Below, one piece after another: positions 31,040-38,630 of a stretch of 64,000 bases of DNA. Below the pieces are notes generated by a model that saw nothing but the letters and a program-made list of their open reading frames with translations, was not told where the DNA came from and ran no database searches. Where the stretch lies: NCBI GenBank assembly GCA_900454475.1, contig UGSS01000002.1, positions 2,189,605 to 2,253,604 on the forward strand, in the 5' to 3' direction. Position numbers and translations under genes: made by a program. The stretch comes from [Pasteurella] mairii (GTDB taxonomy: Bacteria > Pseudomonadota > Gammaproteobacteria > Enterobacterales > Pasteurellaceae). Position 1 is the stretch's first letter. Each line of letters begins with the position of its first letter.

Positions 31040-31168
31040 TTAAGCAGATGCTTCATCTTCTGAAAACTCTGCTTTAATCAAATCCCAATTCGCCCAATAT
31101 AAAAGCCCAACAAACGTGCCTATAAAGAGCGTAGACAAACCTAGTATAAAAAAGAGTGGCCAGTTCAT
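31040..31168 (-). CDS. Small single-pass membrane protein (42 aa)
   Basis: MNWPLFFILGLSTLFIGTFVGLLYWANWDLI has one transmembrane helix and an acidic tail (KAEFSEDEASA). It is a close paralogue of the 45-aa protein at 57644 (both have LxYWANWDLI). The ATG overlaps the stop of the broken upstream partner (ATGA), and AAGGAGAGAAAAA is upstream. Confidence 0.7.
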   Translation of the reverse strand: MNWPLFFILGLSTLFIGTFVGLLYWANWDLIKAEFSEDEASA

Positions 31169-31415
31169 TTTTTCTCTCCTTGCGTATGTTTTGACTTAAT
31201 ATCTGTATAATAAGCACAAAGATGACCTATTATCCAAGTAACTGCACCAAAAAGAAAGAGAAAAATCCCTTCAAGAATAGAAACGTTGTCTGAAGATAAA
31301 ATCGTTCCTACAAGTCCAACTCCCATCAGGTAAGCCCCTTTGCGTAAATCATCACTTAAACGTAATAACGTTACTTCTGTAAATGATGAAATAATGCCTT
31401 TAGCTTGGCCTTCAT
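31165..31415 (-). pseudogene. Frameshifted paralogue of the 57817 membrane protein
   Basis: A strong GGAGG site leads to ATG 31415 and MKAKLKALFHHLQK, then a stop. In another frame the protein continues TLLRLSDDLRKGAYLMGVGLVGTILSSDN... to KHTQGEKK, matching the 57817 protein (AEDFRKAGTIAGVGLIGFVLAKDN). A single-base shift near 31370 separates the parts. The first 14 codons may still help to express the next gene. Confidence 0.7.
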
Positions 31416-31669
31416 CTTGTTCGCCCTCCTGAGACTAACAAGGTATTTTCATCTTTCTGAGTCACATATAAAAAACGAAAATGTGAACCGTGTTTTGCCG
31501 GCATTTTTTGCAAAAATCTGACGGTACTTTCACCTGGTTGACGGGCGTCCCACACGTCTTTTGCTTTCTGCGTAATTTCATCAGCTAAGGTCTGGTGTGC
31601 TTGAGCCCCAGTTTGTTGATATTTAGGCATATAATCTCCGATTGCTGAGAATAAAATTTGTACTCTCAT
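31412..31669 (-). CDS. Small hypothetical ICE protein (85 aa)
   Basis: MRVQILFSAIGDYMPKYQQTGAQAHQTLADEITQKAKDVWDARQ..., with a C-terminal strand-rich part (FRFLYVTQKDENTLLVSGGRTR). No family recognised. The start is fixed by GGAGAAACACAATG. Its TGA overlaps the ATG of the following gene. Confidence 0.6.
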   Translation of the reverse strand: MRVQILFSAIGDYMPKYQQTGAQAHQTLADEITQKAKDVWDARQPGESTVRFLQKMPAKHGSHFRFLYVTQKDENTLLVSGGRTR

Positions 31670-31740
31670 TGTGTTTCTCCTTAAAAATTTGGGGAAACAC
31701 AACCTCCTTGTAGGAAGCAATGTGTTTCCCACAAGAATGT
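31670..31740 (-). promoter_or_regulatory. Three-part RBS-mimic leader of the 31669 gene (clearest example)
   Basis: RBS arm GGAGAAACACAA (31669-31680), anti-RBS TTGTGTTTCCCC (31691-31702), and mimic GGGAAACACATTG (31718-31730). The mimic can pair with the anti-RBS over about 10 bp, or close its own hairpin (CTTGTGGGAA / TTCCTACAAG). Confidence 0.75.
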
Positions 31741-31762
31741 AGCAAGTTATCTAAACATCAGT

Positions 31763-32113
31763 TTAGTAATACCAAAATAAGATAGCCGCGGACACCGCTC
31801 CCATCAATAAGCCGATTAAACTCATTGAAAGGACGACTTTTAAATGACGCCGCTTAAGTTTTTCGATTTCTTCACAATACGAAATTTCCTGTTGCTGTTG
31901 CAACATTTCGTGAAAGGCTTCTTGCTCAGCCAAACGTCGCTGAACATCGTCTTCAATACTGTGATGAACTGCTTGGCTAACGCCAGATAATTTGTTGCGT
32001 GCAAAAACCACGACTTTGCCTAAACCCCGTCCTAAAACGTAGGAAAAAGATTTTTTGGCTTTTTCGGATTGTTGAGATGACCCAAATGGATCGACAGGAA
32101 GTGAATTGCTCAT
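31763..32113 (-). CDS. Tail-anchored membrane protein with coiled coil (116 aa)
   Basis: A Ser-rich N-terminus is followed by a long charged helix (EDDVQRRLAEQEAFHEMLQQQQEISYCEEIEKLKRRH) and one C-terminal transmembrane helix (VVLSMSLIGLLMGAVSAAILFWYY). No family recognised. It is the first gene of the operon and lies just downstream of the structured element at 32212-32341. Confidence 0.65.
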   Translation of the reverse strand: MSNSLPVDPFGSSQQSEKAKKSFSYVLGRGLGKVVVFARNKLSGVSQAVHHSIEDDVQRRLAEQEAFHEMLQQQQEISYCEEIEKLKRRHLKVVLSMSLIGLLMGAVSAAILFWYY

Positions 32114-32190
32114 AATGCATTCTCCATTGAAGTTAAAAATACGTTCAAGGAGAAACGCCCTGCAGGGACATTTTTCCCTGAACAGGTGAG
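32114..32190 (-). promoter_or_regulatory. Divergent RBS-proximal hairpin leader of the 32113 gene
   Basis: GGAGAATGCAT precedes the ATG. GTTCAGGGAAAAA pairs with TTTCTCCTTGAAC across 32144-32186. The TTCTCC in its 3' arm could pair with the RBS over 6 bp. It is less regular than the other leaders. Confidence 0.45.
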
Positions 32191-32211
32191 ATAAAAGATA
32201 CATTCACAGCT

Positions 32212-32353
32212 TAATCGCTGAAACCTCTTTCAGAATGCTGAGGTTATTTCGGCAATGAACACAACTACCACAGCGGGCTAGTCCGTTGCTATTTCAGGCG
32301 TTCTGCAACGTTTTAAGGGCTACCGATGTAGCTGACTTAATAAACTCATTATA
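32212..32353 (-). promoter_or_regulatory. Multi-hairpin element with promoter, copy A
   Basis: A TATAAT (complement of 32348-32353) is followed at once by a structured leader. Going down the minus strand the stems are GCTAC/GTAGC (32319-32332), CGTTGC/GCAACG (32284-32310) and AACCTC/GAGGTT (32222-32245). The GCGGGCTAG and ATTTCGGC boxes lie between them (given as plus strand). A related copy is at 59200-59325 and a partial one at 59761-59792. Confidence 0.75.
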
Positions 32354-32494
32354 CAAAATTCATCCCTATGAAAAATCCTTTTTTTACAGTTTTTTTTCAG
32401 AATATTTGTTTTTATTTCAGAGAGAATTAATTATTTAGTTCATTTTGGAAGTTCGCTAAGGTTGGATTATTTCTCTTTCTTTGGGCAAAACGTC

Positions 32495-32944
32495 ATGATA
32501 AAGCGAGCTATCCTTTTATATTTCTGCACCAGTGTTGTGGCTTGGGCTGATTTGTCCCAAAACCAAGACTATCGAGTAAAAATTTCTGTTTTCAGTACGC
32601 AACCCTACCCAATTCAAAATGCACAGCTAGCTCAACATTTTTATCACCTTGATAAAGTAGAACAATGGGAAGAACAGATCAGTCAAGCCTTAAGTGCCAA
32701 TCCCGCACAAGCGGAACGTCAAGCTAAAGCGTTCTTTCAACGTCCCGATAGCCAAACCAAAATTCGCGAATTACAACTGGCTTATCAAGGCGTGATTGTG
32801 GGCTGGCAAATGGGAATTCGCAAAGTACCCGCTGTGTTATTTGATAGTCCAAAATTTGGTCAAACCGTGGTTTATGGGGTGAATGATGTTCAACAGGCGA
32901 TAACACTTTGGGAACAATGGATACATCAAAAAGGGGAGAAATAA
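32495..32944 (+). CDS. ICE protein, TIGR03757 (PFL_4709) family
   Basis: A 149-aa exported protein with signal peptide MIKRAILLYFCTSVVAWA. Its mature part matches TIGR03757 of GI-type T4SS elements: KISVFSTQPYPIQN..., AYQGVIVGWQMGIRKVPAVLFD and VVYGVNDVQQAI. These are periplasmic, thioredoxin-like-fold conjugation proteins. It starts a three-gene plus-strand operon (TIGR03757-03756-03755) with 1-11 nt gaps. Confidence 0.85.
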   Translation: MIKRAILLYFCTSVVAWADLSQNQDYRVKISVFSTQPYPIQNAQLAQHFYHLDKVEQWEEQISQALSANPAQAERQAKAFFQRPDSQTKIRELQLAYQGVIVGWQMGIRKVPAVLFDSPKFGQTVVYGVNDVQQAITLWEQWIHQKGEK

Positions 32945-32945
32945 A

Positions 32946-33866
32946 GTGATGCAAAAATACCCTCAAAAACTGACCGCACTTTGTACTGTACTGACCTTTG
33001 CCACAACGGTACAAGGCGAGATTAATACGTCAACCATTATGGCCTCAAGTGCCTCAACCAGTTGCTTAGAATACAAAGTGGTAGGCACCTGTTTTTGGCT
33101 TTTCTGTACTTATTTTGGTTGTAAGGTTAGAACCTCAACCAAAGTACGCCACTTTTTACCTGAAATGGTGGTTTCAGCTTATAACCACGATGGACAAAAT
33201 CCTTGGTCAGAAATGAATTTCGTTTTTCAAGGGGGAAAGGGCGGCGAGTATCGTTCTCCGCAAAAAAATTATAGCCAGCTTACCTTTAAAAATGCAACTG
33301 CACTTGGACACCCTCAAGGAGCGATTAGTCATCTGTTAAAAAATACAGGCTATTATTGCCAAACTCAAACAACCTCATTTATGCCTTATTTTTTAAGTAG
33401 TCTTGATTACTTTGCCTGGCAACAAAATTTACCTGAGATGTTTTACCCTGAAGCACTCATACCTGGAATACGTGAAGTGCGTAACAATGAAGAAATGTGG
33501 GGAAATATTTTTCCGCGCGGTGGTACGGTAACACAAGTCGATGATTATAAGGCTTCAGCCATCATTGCACAACGTGTTGCCGATATTGTTACCCGTACGG
33601 GGCAATTACATATTTATCAACCCGCAGCCAGAACAGATGAGGCGGGGATTTGGTATCCAACGCCGGTAAAAGAAGGCCAAGCCAATAATCATAAATGGCA
33701 ACAACCCTTCCCTGAAACACAGCAATCTTGCAGTACATTCCCCGATACCCCACCGACAATGTTATCTGAAAAAGGAAACTATGCATGGGCATTATGGCGT
33801 CCTTATAAATGCTGTAAGCGTCGAGGACAAACCTTTCTCTACAGTATTGATTGGTATAACGAATAA
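32946..33866 (+). CDS. ICE protein, TIGR03756 (PFL_4710, TraU-like) family
   Basis: This 306-aa exported protein has signal peptide LTALCTVLTFATTVQG, a Cys-rich early motif (TSCLEYKVVGTCFWLFCTYFGCKVRTS) and ...SEKGNYAWALWRPYKCCKRRGQ near the end, as in TIGR03756. The many Cys suggest disulfides, as in TraU of F-type systems. It lies between TIGR03757 and TIGR03755. An uptake signal lies in its signal-peptide region. Confidence 0.87.
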   Translation: MMQKYPQKLTALCTVLTFATTVQGEINTSTIMASSASTSCLEYKVVGTCFWLFCTYFGCKVRTSTKVRHFLPEMVVSAYNHDGQNPWSEMNFVFQGGKGGEYRSPQKNYSQLTFKNATALGHPQGAISHLLKNTGYYCQTQTTSFMPYFLSSLDYFAWQQNLPEMFYPEALIPGIREVRNNEEMWGNIFPRGGTVTQVDDYKASAIIAQRVADIVTRTGQLHIYQPAARTDEAGIWYPTPVKEGQANNHKWQQPFPETQQSCSTFPDTPPTMLSEKGNYAWALWRPYKCCKRRGQTFLYSIDWYNE

Positions 33867-33877
33867 AAGGAAACAAA

Positions 33878-35878
33878 ATGAAACGATTCAATAAAGTGAG
33901 TATTGCGGTAGTTTTAGCACTCAGTACTTCCCCCATTTATGCAGATACCTCTCTGTTAGATAAAATTCAATTCAATAAATCAGACTCCGTTTTATCTGAT
34001 CAAATTTACTATCAAATCGGCGGGGGTTCGGGCTATATGACCCCGCCAACTCGAGCAAAATCCTTGAAAGCCGTTGAATTTGGGATTGGTTGGAAAGCCA
34101 ATTTAATGTGTGGAAATTTTGATATTAAAACCACCGTAAAAAACCAATTAAATGGGATCACGGAAGGCTTTAAAGATTTAATGGGCAATGTCATGGAATC
34201 CGCAAAAGGCGCGGTAGCCAGTCTACCCGCTATGGTTATCCAGCGAGCTAACCCCCAACTATATGATATTCTTACCAATGGCGTTTATCAAGGACGTCTT
34301 GATTTTAATCGCCTAAAAACCAGCTGTGAAGCCATGTCGAAACAGCTTGCTGACTATACGCTAAATGGACGGTGGGCAAAATCAGCGGATTTGGAAAACT
34401 ATAAAAGTATTGTAGCCACTGAACCGGATGCACAAAAAGCACAGAAAAAATCAGAAGACAATAAAGGGAAAAATGGCAAGGAATGGATTGGTGGGCAAAA
34501 ACGTGGAGGAGAAAATCAAAAACAAATCAAATTGATTGAAGATGTCTCTAAAGCGGGTTACAACCTATTACACAACCGTAATGCCTTAGATGAAAGTCCA
34601 CTTACAGGACAATCTTGTACAGGGGCAACCTGTCAAACCTTTGATTCACCACAAAAACTCTCTGATTTTTTAACCCGAACCATTGGTGAGCAATCCATTT
34701 CTACTTGTATCGAAGATTGCGGTCCTAAAACCAGTTCAAAAGCGGGCGTTGGGCTTGCACCAACGATTGAAGAGGAAAATGTACAAACCGTAGAGAAACT
34801 TGAACAAGCGCTGAATATGGATACGCCAAGTAAAGAAATACTGGCTGAACTGAGTTCAAATACCATTCCTGTTACACGCGGGCTTATTGAAGCCTTACGT
34901 GAAGATCCTGACGTGGAAGTGCTTAGTCAACGTTTATCTGCAGAAATCGCCACAGCCAAAGTCATGGAAAAAATGCTGTTGGCACGACGTGCAATACTCG
35001 CTGGCATGCGAGAGCCTTATGTGGCAGCCGATAACAATGTTCAAGAAGAGTTGGAAAAAGCCTTAAATAAAATTGACTTGGAAATCTCTCAAGTGAAACT
35101 CGAAATGGATCTACAAAAAATGATCACCAATAACACGGCTTCTGTAATCATTCAAAATAAGCTCTACCGAGAGGCCAATGTTGACAATCATGGCAATAGC
35201 TATGACAACGTAGATAAACGTGTTAATGATTTAGCCTACGGTACCCCAAATGCCGAAGAGCATATGGAAGTAAGTGATATTGCATTACCTCGACGAAATA
35301 TTACTCTAGATATTCCAACAGTGAGTAATATTGCACCTTATAGACCGCCTTATAACACGGGTAGTCAAGGTGGCATTTATTCAGGCAGCTATAATCCTAT
35401 AGCACCAATTAAGGGGTCCTCGCTTGATCAAGCTGCAGGATTATTACGAAAATTTGAGGGATTCATCAGTCAAGCTGATTGGGATGTCAACGCACATCGT
35501 GTAGGCTATGGATCAGATACGATTACCAAAGCGGATGGTACGGTGATCAAAGTACAACCTGGAATGACCGTAACCAGAGAAGATGCAGAGCGCGATTTAG
35601 CCCGTCGAACCCAACTCTATACGAACCAAATCAAACGAGAAATTTCAGAACAAACGTGGAATGGTTTATCTGATCGAGCTCAAGCTGTATTAACCTCTTA
35701 TATTTATAACTACGGAACACTGAATAAGACAAAAAGTGTCATTAGTGCTGCACAAGCATCAGCACAATCAGGGGATATGACCGCATTAGCCAATGCCATT
35801 AGAAGACGTCAAGTGGATAATAAAGGCGTAAATGCAAGACGTCGAAATCAAGAAGCTGATTATATTTTAGGTAAGTAG
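33878..35878 (+). CDS. ICE protein TIGR03755 (PFL_4711, TraH-like) with C-terminal lysozyme-like domain
   Basis: Residues 1 to about 470 match TIGR03755: signal peptide, YYQIGGGSGYMTPPTR, ...GWKANLMCGNFDIKTTVKNQLNG, and RDPxx-free helical sections. After a Pro/Gly-rich linker (about 480-510), a lysozyme-like domain begins LLRKFEGF (Glu near 527), with HRVGYGSDTIT, TREDAERDLARR and LTSYIYNYG. This suggests peptidoglycan cleavage coupled to mating-channel assembly. The protein is 666 aa, longer than a stand-alone TraH-like protein. Confidence 0.83.
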   Translation: MKRFNKVSIAVVLALSTSPIYADTSLLDKIQFNKSDSVLSDQIYYQIGGGSGYMTPPTRAKSLKAVEFGIGWKANLMCGNFDIKTTVKNQLNGITEGFKDLMGNVMESAKGAVASLPAMVIQRANPQLYDILTNGVYQGRLDFNRLKTSCEAMSKQLADYTLNGRWAKSADLENYKSIVATEPDAQKAQKKSEDNKGKNGKEWIGGQKRGGENQKQIKLIEDVSKAGYNLLHNRNALDESPLTGQSCTGATCQTFDSPQKLSDFLTRTIGEQSISTCIEDCGPKTSSKAGVGLAPTIEEENVQTVEKLEQALNMDTPSKEILAELSSNTIPVTRGLIEALREDPDVEVLSQRLSAEIATAKVMEKMLLARRAILAGMREPYVAADNNVQEELEKALNKIDLEISQVKLEMDLQKMITNNTASVIIQNKLYREANVDNHGNSYDNVDKRVNDLAYGTPNAEEHMEVSDIALPRRNITLDIPTVSNIAPYRPPYNTGSQGGIYSGSYNPIAPIKGSSLDQAAGLLRKFEGFISQADWDVNAHRVGYGSDTITKADGTVIKVQPGMTVTREDAERDLARRTQLYTNQIKREISEQTWNGLSDRAQAVLTSYIYNYGTLNKTKSVISAAQASAQSGDMTALANAIRRRQVDNKGVNARRRNQEADYILGK

Positions 35879-35941
35879 ACTATTATTTCGTATCAATAAT
35901 ATGGTATAACATTTAAATCATTTCTACCGTCGGAGGAAAAC

Positions 35942-36379
35942 ATGAAACATAAAAAACTGCTTTTTTTAACATTAGCAATGACTACATGCCTTACTGTAAT
36001 GCCGGCTCAAGCTGCAACCAAGCCCATTTTTTCCTGCTCAAGTGCACAAGGGAAAAAACTTTTAGTCGAAAAAACAGGGAGTCATTATGTATTATCTTAT
36101 CAGAACCTCAAAGTGACTAACCCAATAAGTCAAATATTGGAACGGAATAATTCCCATATTGTGAGTCGTTCAGGCTATGTGTTGTACTCTCTTGAATTTA
36201 GCGATCCTAAGTATAGCTATTATATGCAATACCAAGAATCCATGGGCGATGAAAAACCACTCTTTGCAGGGCTTTTCCGTGTTGAACCAAACAGCAATAA
36301 TGACCCAACAACGCTGGTGAAATGTAGCTTGAAAAAACCAATTCTAAACAATTTTGAAATTAATTTAATGAATAACTAA
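35942..36379 (+). CDS. Exported hypothetical protein
   Basis: A 145-aa protein with a clear signal peptide cut after MPAQA (MKHKKLLFLTLAMTTCLTVMPAQA) and two Cys in the mature part (FSCSSAQ, VKCSLKK) that could form a disulfide. No family recognised. It follows the TIGR03755 gene by 63 bp with GGAGG upstream, so it may be an exported conjugation accessory. A terminator follows. Confidence 0.65.
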   Translation: MKHKKLLFLTLAMTTCLTVMPAQAATKPIFSCSSAQGKKLLVEKTGSHYVLSYQNLKVTNPISQILERNNSHIVSRSGYVLYSLEFSDPKYSYYMQYQESMGDEKPLFAGLFRVEPNSNNDPTTLVKCSLKKPILNNFEINLMNN

Positions 36380-36389
36380 CCGCGTAACT

Positions 36390-36414
36390 CTCCTGGTAAT
36401 TAAAGCACACAATT
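36390..36414 (+). repeat. Direct repeat flanking the relBE-like cassette, left copy
   Basis: CTCCTGGTAATTAAAGCACA... (25 bp) recurs with one change at 37252-37276, immediately before the second IS256 remnant. The relBE-like cassette and an IS605-type end lie between the copies. Confidence 0.8.
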
Positions 36415-36440
36415 GATACGACTGAAATTGTGTGCTTTTT
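36404..36440 (+). terminator. Terminator after the 35942 gene
   Basis: An 11-bp stem AGCACACAATT / AATTGTGTGCT followed by a T-run. Its left arm and upstream bases recur at 37251-37276. Confidence 0.85.
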
Positions 36441-36589
36441 ACTTTACAACACCTTACACAAGGCATAGTATATACAAAATAGGAGACCAATTTGAGCCTA
36501 GTTATTGCAACTGTTTTTATGAACAAGAAGACACCAATTCAAGTACAATATTTTTGCTAACAGAGATATGATAAAGCTTTCTCAATGAC

Positions 36590-36718
36590 GGCGAAAATCA
36601 GGCTAGGACATAGACGTAGCGCTTGTGAAGCGAATCTCGTTAGAGATCACCGAGAGTAGCCCACAGCTTGTTATGGGAGCTAGTAGAAATTCCCTGCCTT
36701 TGCTGGGAGTATGTCAAA
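36590..36718 (+). ncRNA. Orphan IS200/IS605-type right end with omega-RNA-like structure
   Basis: The stretch ends GAAATTCCCTGCC...GGGAGTATGTCAA, which closely resembles the 3' ends of tnpB-bearing IS200/IS605 elements. Hairpins are CGCTT/AAGCG (36620s), ATCTC/GAGAT, CCCA/TGGG (36660-36677) and TCCC-GC/GC-GGGA (36691-36708). In those elements this region is the TnpB guide (omega) RNA scaffold. No tnpA or tnpB is present. Assignment rests on recalled resemblance. Confidence 0.45.
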
Positions 36719-36761
36719 TAAACGCAAACAACATGAAAATTGATTTGAAGGAAACCATACT

Positions 36762-36938
36762 ATGAGAGAAACCCAAACAGAACCGCAGTCATTAGCGGTA
36801 TTTGAACAAGAAATTCTGTCTTCTTTTGAAAACTCTTTAACGGAAGAACAACGCTTTTTACAAGGCATTTTAAGCGGAAAAATCAAAACTTACTCGCATG
36901 AAGAAGTAGTAGCTGATTTGCGTAAGGCATTAAGATGA
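36762..36938 (+). CDS. RelB/ParD-like antitoxin (58 aa)
   Basis: A small acidic protein, MRETQTEPQSLAVFEQEILSSFENSLTEEQRFLQGILSGKIKTYSHEEVVADLRKALR. The C-terminal THEEV..DLRK-type motif is common in antitoxins paired with RelE/ParE toxins. GAAGGAAACC lies upstream. Its TGA overlaps the toxin ATG (ATGA). Confidence 0.75.
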   Translation: MRETQTEPQSLAVFEQEILSSFENSLTEEQRFLQGILSGKIKTYSHEEVVADLRKALR

Positions 36939-37216
36939 AACAATATTATATTGTTCGCTGGTCTGAGATGGCTCGTTTTCAACTGCTCGATAAAGCTGAA
37001 TATATTGAAGAACAAAGCCAGAACCCTGAAGTTGCTAATAAGTTTATCGCTGAAATAGAGCGACTAGCTGAAAAATTAAGTTATGTTGCCGCCGCCTACA
37101 ATGACGGTAAATTTCACACATTCCCACTCAAAAATGGGCATTCTGTAAAATTCCTAGTGATTGGTGATTATGTAATGATCTACGCATTCCAACCCAAAGG
37201 CTTAAATCTACACTAA
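36935..37216 (+). CDS. RelE/ParE-superfamily toxin (93 aa)
   Basis: MKQYYIVRWSEMARFQLLDKAEYIEEQSQNPEVANKFIAEIERLAEKLSY... has the strand-helix-helix start of ParE/RelE toxins, then strands (KFHTFPLKNGHSVKFLVIGDYVMIYAF). It overlaps the antitoxin by 4 nt. It appears intact, ending in a short KGLNLH tail that may lack the last catalytic residues of some RelE proteins. Target (ribosome or gyrase) cannot be decided. Confidence 0.78.
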   Translation: MKQYYIVRWSEMARFQLLDKAEYIEEQSQNPEVANKFIAEIERLAEKLSYVAAAYNDGKFHTFPLKNGHSVKFLVIGDYVMIYAFQPKGLNLH

Positions 37217-37277
37217 AAATGGTTAACAGAGAAGACTGCTGACTGCTCTAACTCCTAGTAATTAAAGCACACAATTC

Positions 37278-37418
37278 CCAACGGATAATTCGGTGTTCAA
37301 AGTGATATGGCTGGCGATGAAAGAGGCGTCAAAAAAATGGACGATGCCGATTCAAAACTGGAAACAGGCAATGATTGATAATGAAAGAAGAGCATTATCT
37401 TATCATCATAATGTCTAG
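37278..37418 (+). pseudogene. IS256-family transposase C-terminal remnant
   Basis: PTDNSVFKVIWLAMKEASKKW... to SYHHNV and stop is the last 46 codons of an IS256 transposase, uninterrupted but without the rest. It matches the tail of the 22841 remnant and is followed by the same vapB region, so both derive from one ancestral locus. Confidence 0.85.
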
Positions 37419-37556
37419 TTATGCACTCAAAACACTATATATTTCTCTTTAAATCCTTTCTTTTCCCAAAAAATATATTTAAGAAACCGCTTGCTTTATA
37501 AACAAATAAAGCCTATGCTACAGTATATTACATTTAGACCAAGTGGAGACAGAAAA

Positions 37557-37820
37557 ATGGAACGAATTGCAAGCCTGTTCAAAAATGGTCGAAGCCAAGC
37601 GGTTAGATTACCTGTTGATTTTGAATTTAATGCGAAGCAAATTTATATCCGCAAAGAAGCAAATGGTGATGTCGTTTTATCAATGCGTTCACAACAACAA
37701 TCTTCTTGGGATAAAATGTGGTCAGCTTTAGATCACCTTGATACAGTTGATTTTTTAACACCTGAAGAGCGTTGCCAGGAATTATCTGTTCGAGATCCCT
37801 TTGAGGGAATCAACCTATGA
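37557..37820 (+). CDS. vapB: VapB-type antitoxin
   Basis: An 87-aa SpoVT/AbrB-type antitoxin: MERIASLFKNGRSQAVRLPVDFEFNAKQIYIRKEANGDVVLS, then a C-terminal toxin-binding part ending TPEERCQELSVRDPFEGINL. GTGGAGACAGAAAA lies upstream. Its stop overlaps the vapC ATG by 4 nt. The 138 bp before it hold only the flank shared with 23464-23600. A truncated duplicate lies at 23601. Confidence 0.9.
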   Translation: MERIASLFKNGRSQAVRLPVDFEFNAKQIYIRKEANGDVVLSMRSQQQSSWDKMWSALDHLDTVDFLTPEERCQELSVRDPFEGINL

Positions 37821-38221
37821 TATATATGCTTGATACCAATACGGTAAGTGATTTTATCCGCAAAGATCCCAATGTTATTAGGCAGCTTAAATCGCTTTCT
37901 CCGAAAAGTATTTGTATTTCGGGAATTACAGCAGCAGAGATCATTTATGGATTAGAAAAGCGACAAAGTACCAAATTAAACCAGGTAATGTATCCATTTT
38001 TAGAGGCCGTGACCATTTATGATTGGCATTATGGTGTCGCACAATGTTACGGTAAATTACGCGCAAAGATGGAAAAGCAAGGTTTTGTAATGGGAGCTTT
38101 AGACCTGATGATCGCGGCACACGCTGTTTCAGAAAATTGCACGTTAGTGACTAGCGACAACGCCTTTAAAATGGTTCCTGAGCTCGCTATTCAAAATTGG
38201 CGAGAAGAGCACAATACATAA
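37817..38221 (+). CDS. vapC: VapC-type PIN-domain ribonuclease toxin
   Basis: A 134-aa PIN domain with the expected acidic residues: YMLDTNTVSDFI (Asp near 5), ISGITAAEIIYGLEKR (Glu), GALDLMIAAHAV (Asp) and TSDNAFKMVP (Asp). VapC toxins cleave tRNA or rRNA. The overlapping vapB completes an intact pair, which would help to maintain the ICE. Confidence 0.92.
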   Translation: MIYMLDTNTVSDFIRKDPNVIRQLKSLSPKSICISGITAAEIIYGLEKRQSTKLNQVMYPFLEAVTIYDWHYGVAQCYGKLRAKMEKQGFVMGALDLMIAAHAVSENCTLVTSDNAFKMVPELAIQNWREEHNT

Positions 38222-38247
38222 AACTCATTTTTATCTAGGAGGCAAAA

Positions 38248-38580
38248 ATGAAAATGACACGTTTTGCAAAATTTGTTGATAAAACAGAAAATGCGATCAA
38301 CAAATTTAAACACTGGCAGGCGTCTAAATGGCTTAAGGCGATTATCATTCTCGGCATTTTTACTCTATTTTTCAGTTTGTTTTATGTAATTTATCACTTA
38401 TTTGAATTAATCCTCTGTTTCGCACTTTGGGTTGCATTTCAATATCTTCCCAAAGAGGCTCAACAGTTTATTCTGAATCTGCTCCCAACTAATAACGAGA
38501 AAGATACTAGTGATGGTTATCGCAATGGTCATTCTGGATTCGGATTTTATAGGGGTGATGTTATAAGACGCGAGCAATGA
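38248..38580 (+). CDS. DUF3742-like ICE membrane protein
   Basis: A 110-aa protein starting MKMTRFAKFVDKTENAINKFKHWQ, with two hydrophobic helices (AIIILGIFTLFFSLFYVIYHLF and ELILCFALWVAFQYL) and a polar tail. This resembles DUF3742, which lies beside traG in GI-type elements, and here traG is next on the opposite strand. AGGAGGCAAAA precedes the ATG. Confidence 0.65.
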   Translation: MKMTRFAKFVDKTENAINKFKHWQASKWLKAIIILGIFTLFFSLFYVIYHLFELILCFALWVAFQYLPKEAQQFILNLLPTNNEKDTSDGYRNGHSGFGFYRGDVIRREQ

Positions 38581-38590
38581 TGATAATTGA

Positions 38591-38618
38591 ATAGCAAAAT
38601 CAAGAATGATTTTGCTAT
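38591..38618. terminator. Terminator between DUF3742-like gene and traG
   Basis: A 12-bp stem ATAGCAAAATCA / TGATTTTGCTAT with 4-nt loop, then a T-run. The genes on both sides converge here. Confidence 0.85.
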
Positions 38619-38630
38619 TTTTTTCATAGT

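Noticed and set aside
32212-32353. Integron attC site
   Set aside because: The hairpins lack the paired core sites (GTTRRRY and RYYYAAC) expected at both ends, and there are no cassette genes in tandem.
36590-36718. Group II intron, retron or RNase P RNA
   Set aside because: I saw no domain V motif, no reverse transcriptase nearby and no RNase P core. The end sequence fits an IS605-type end better.
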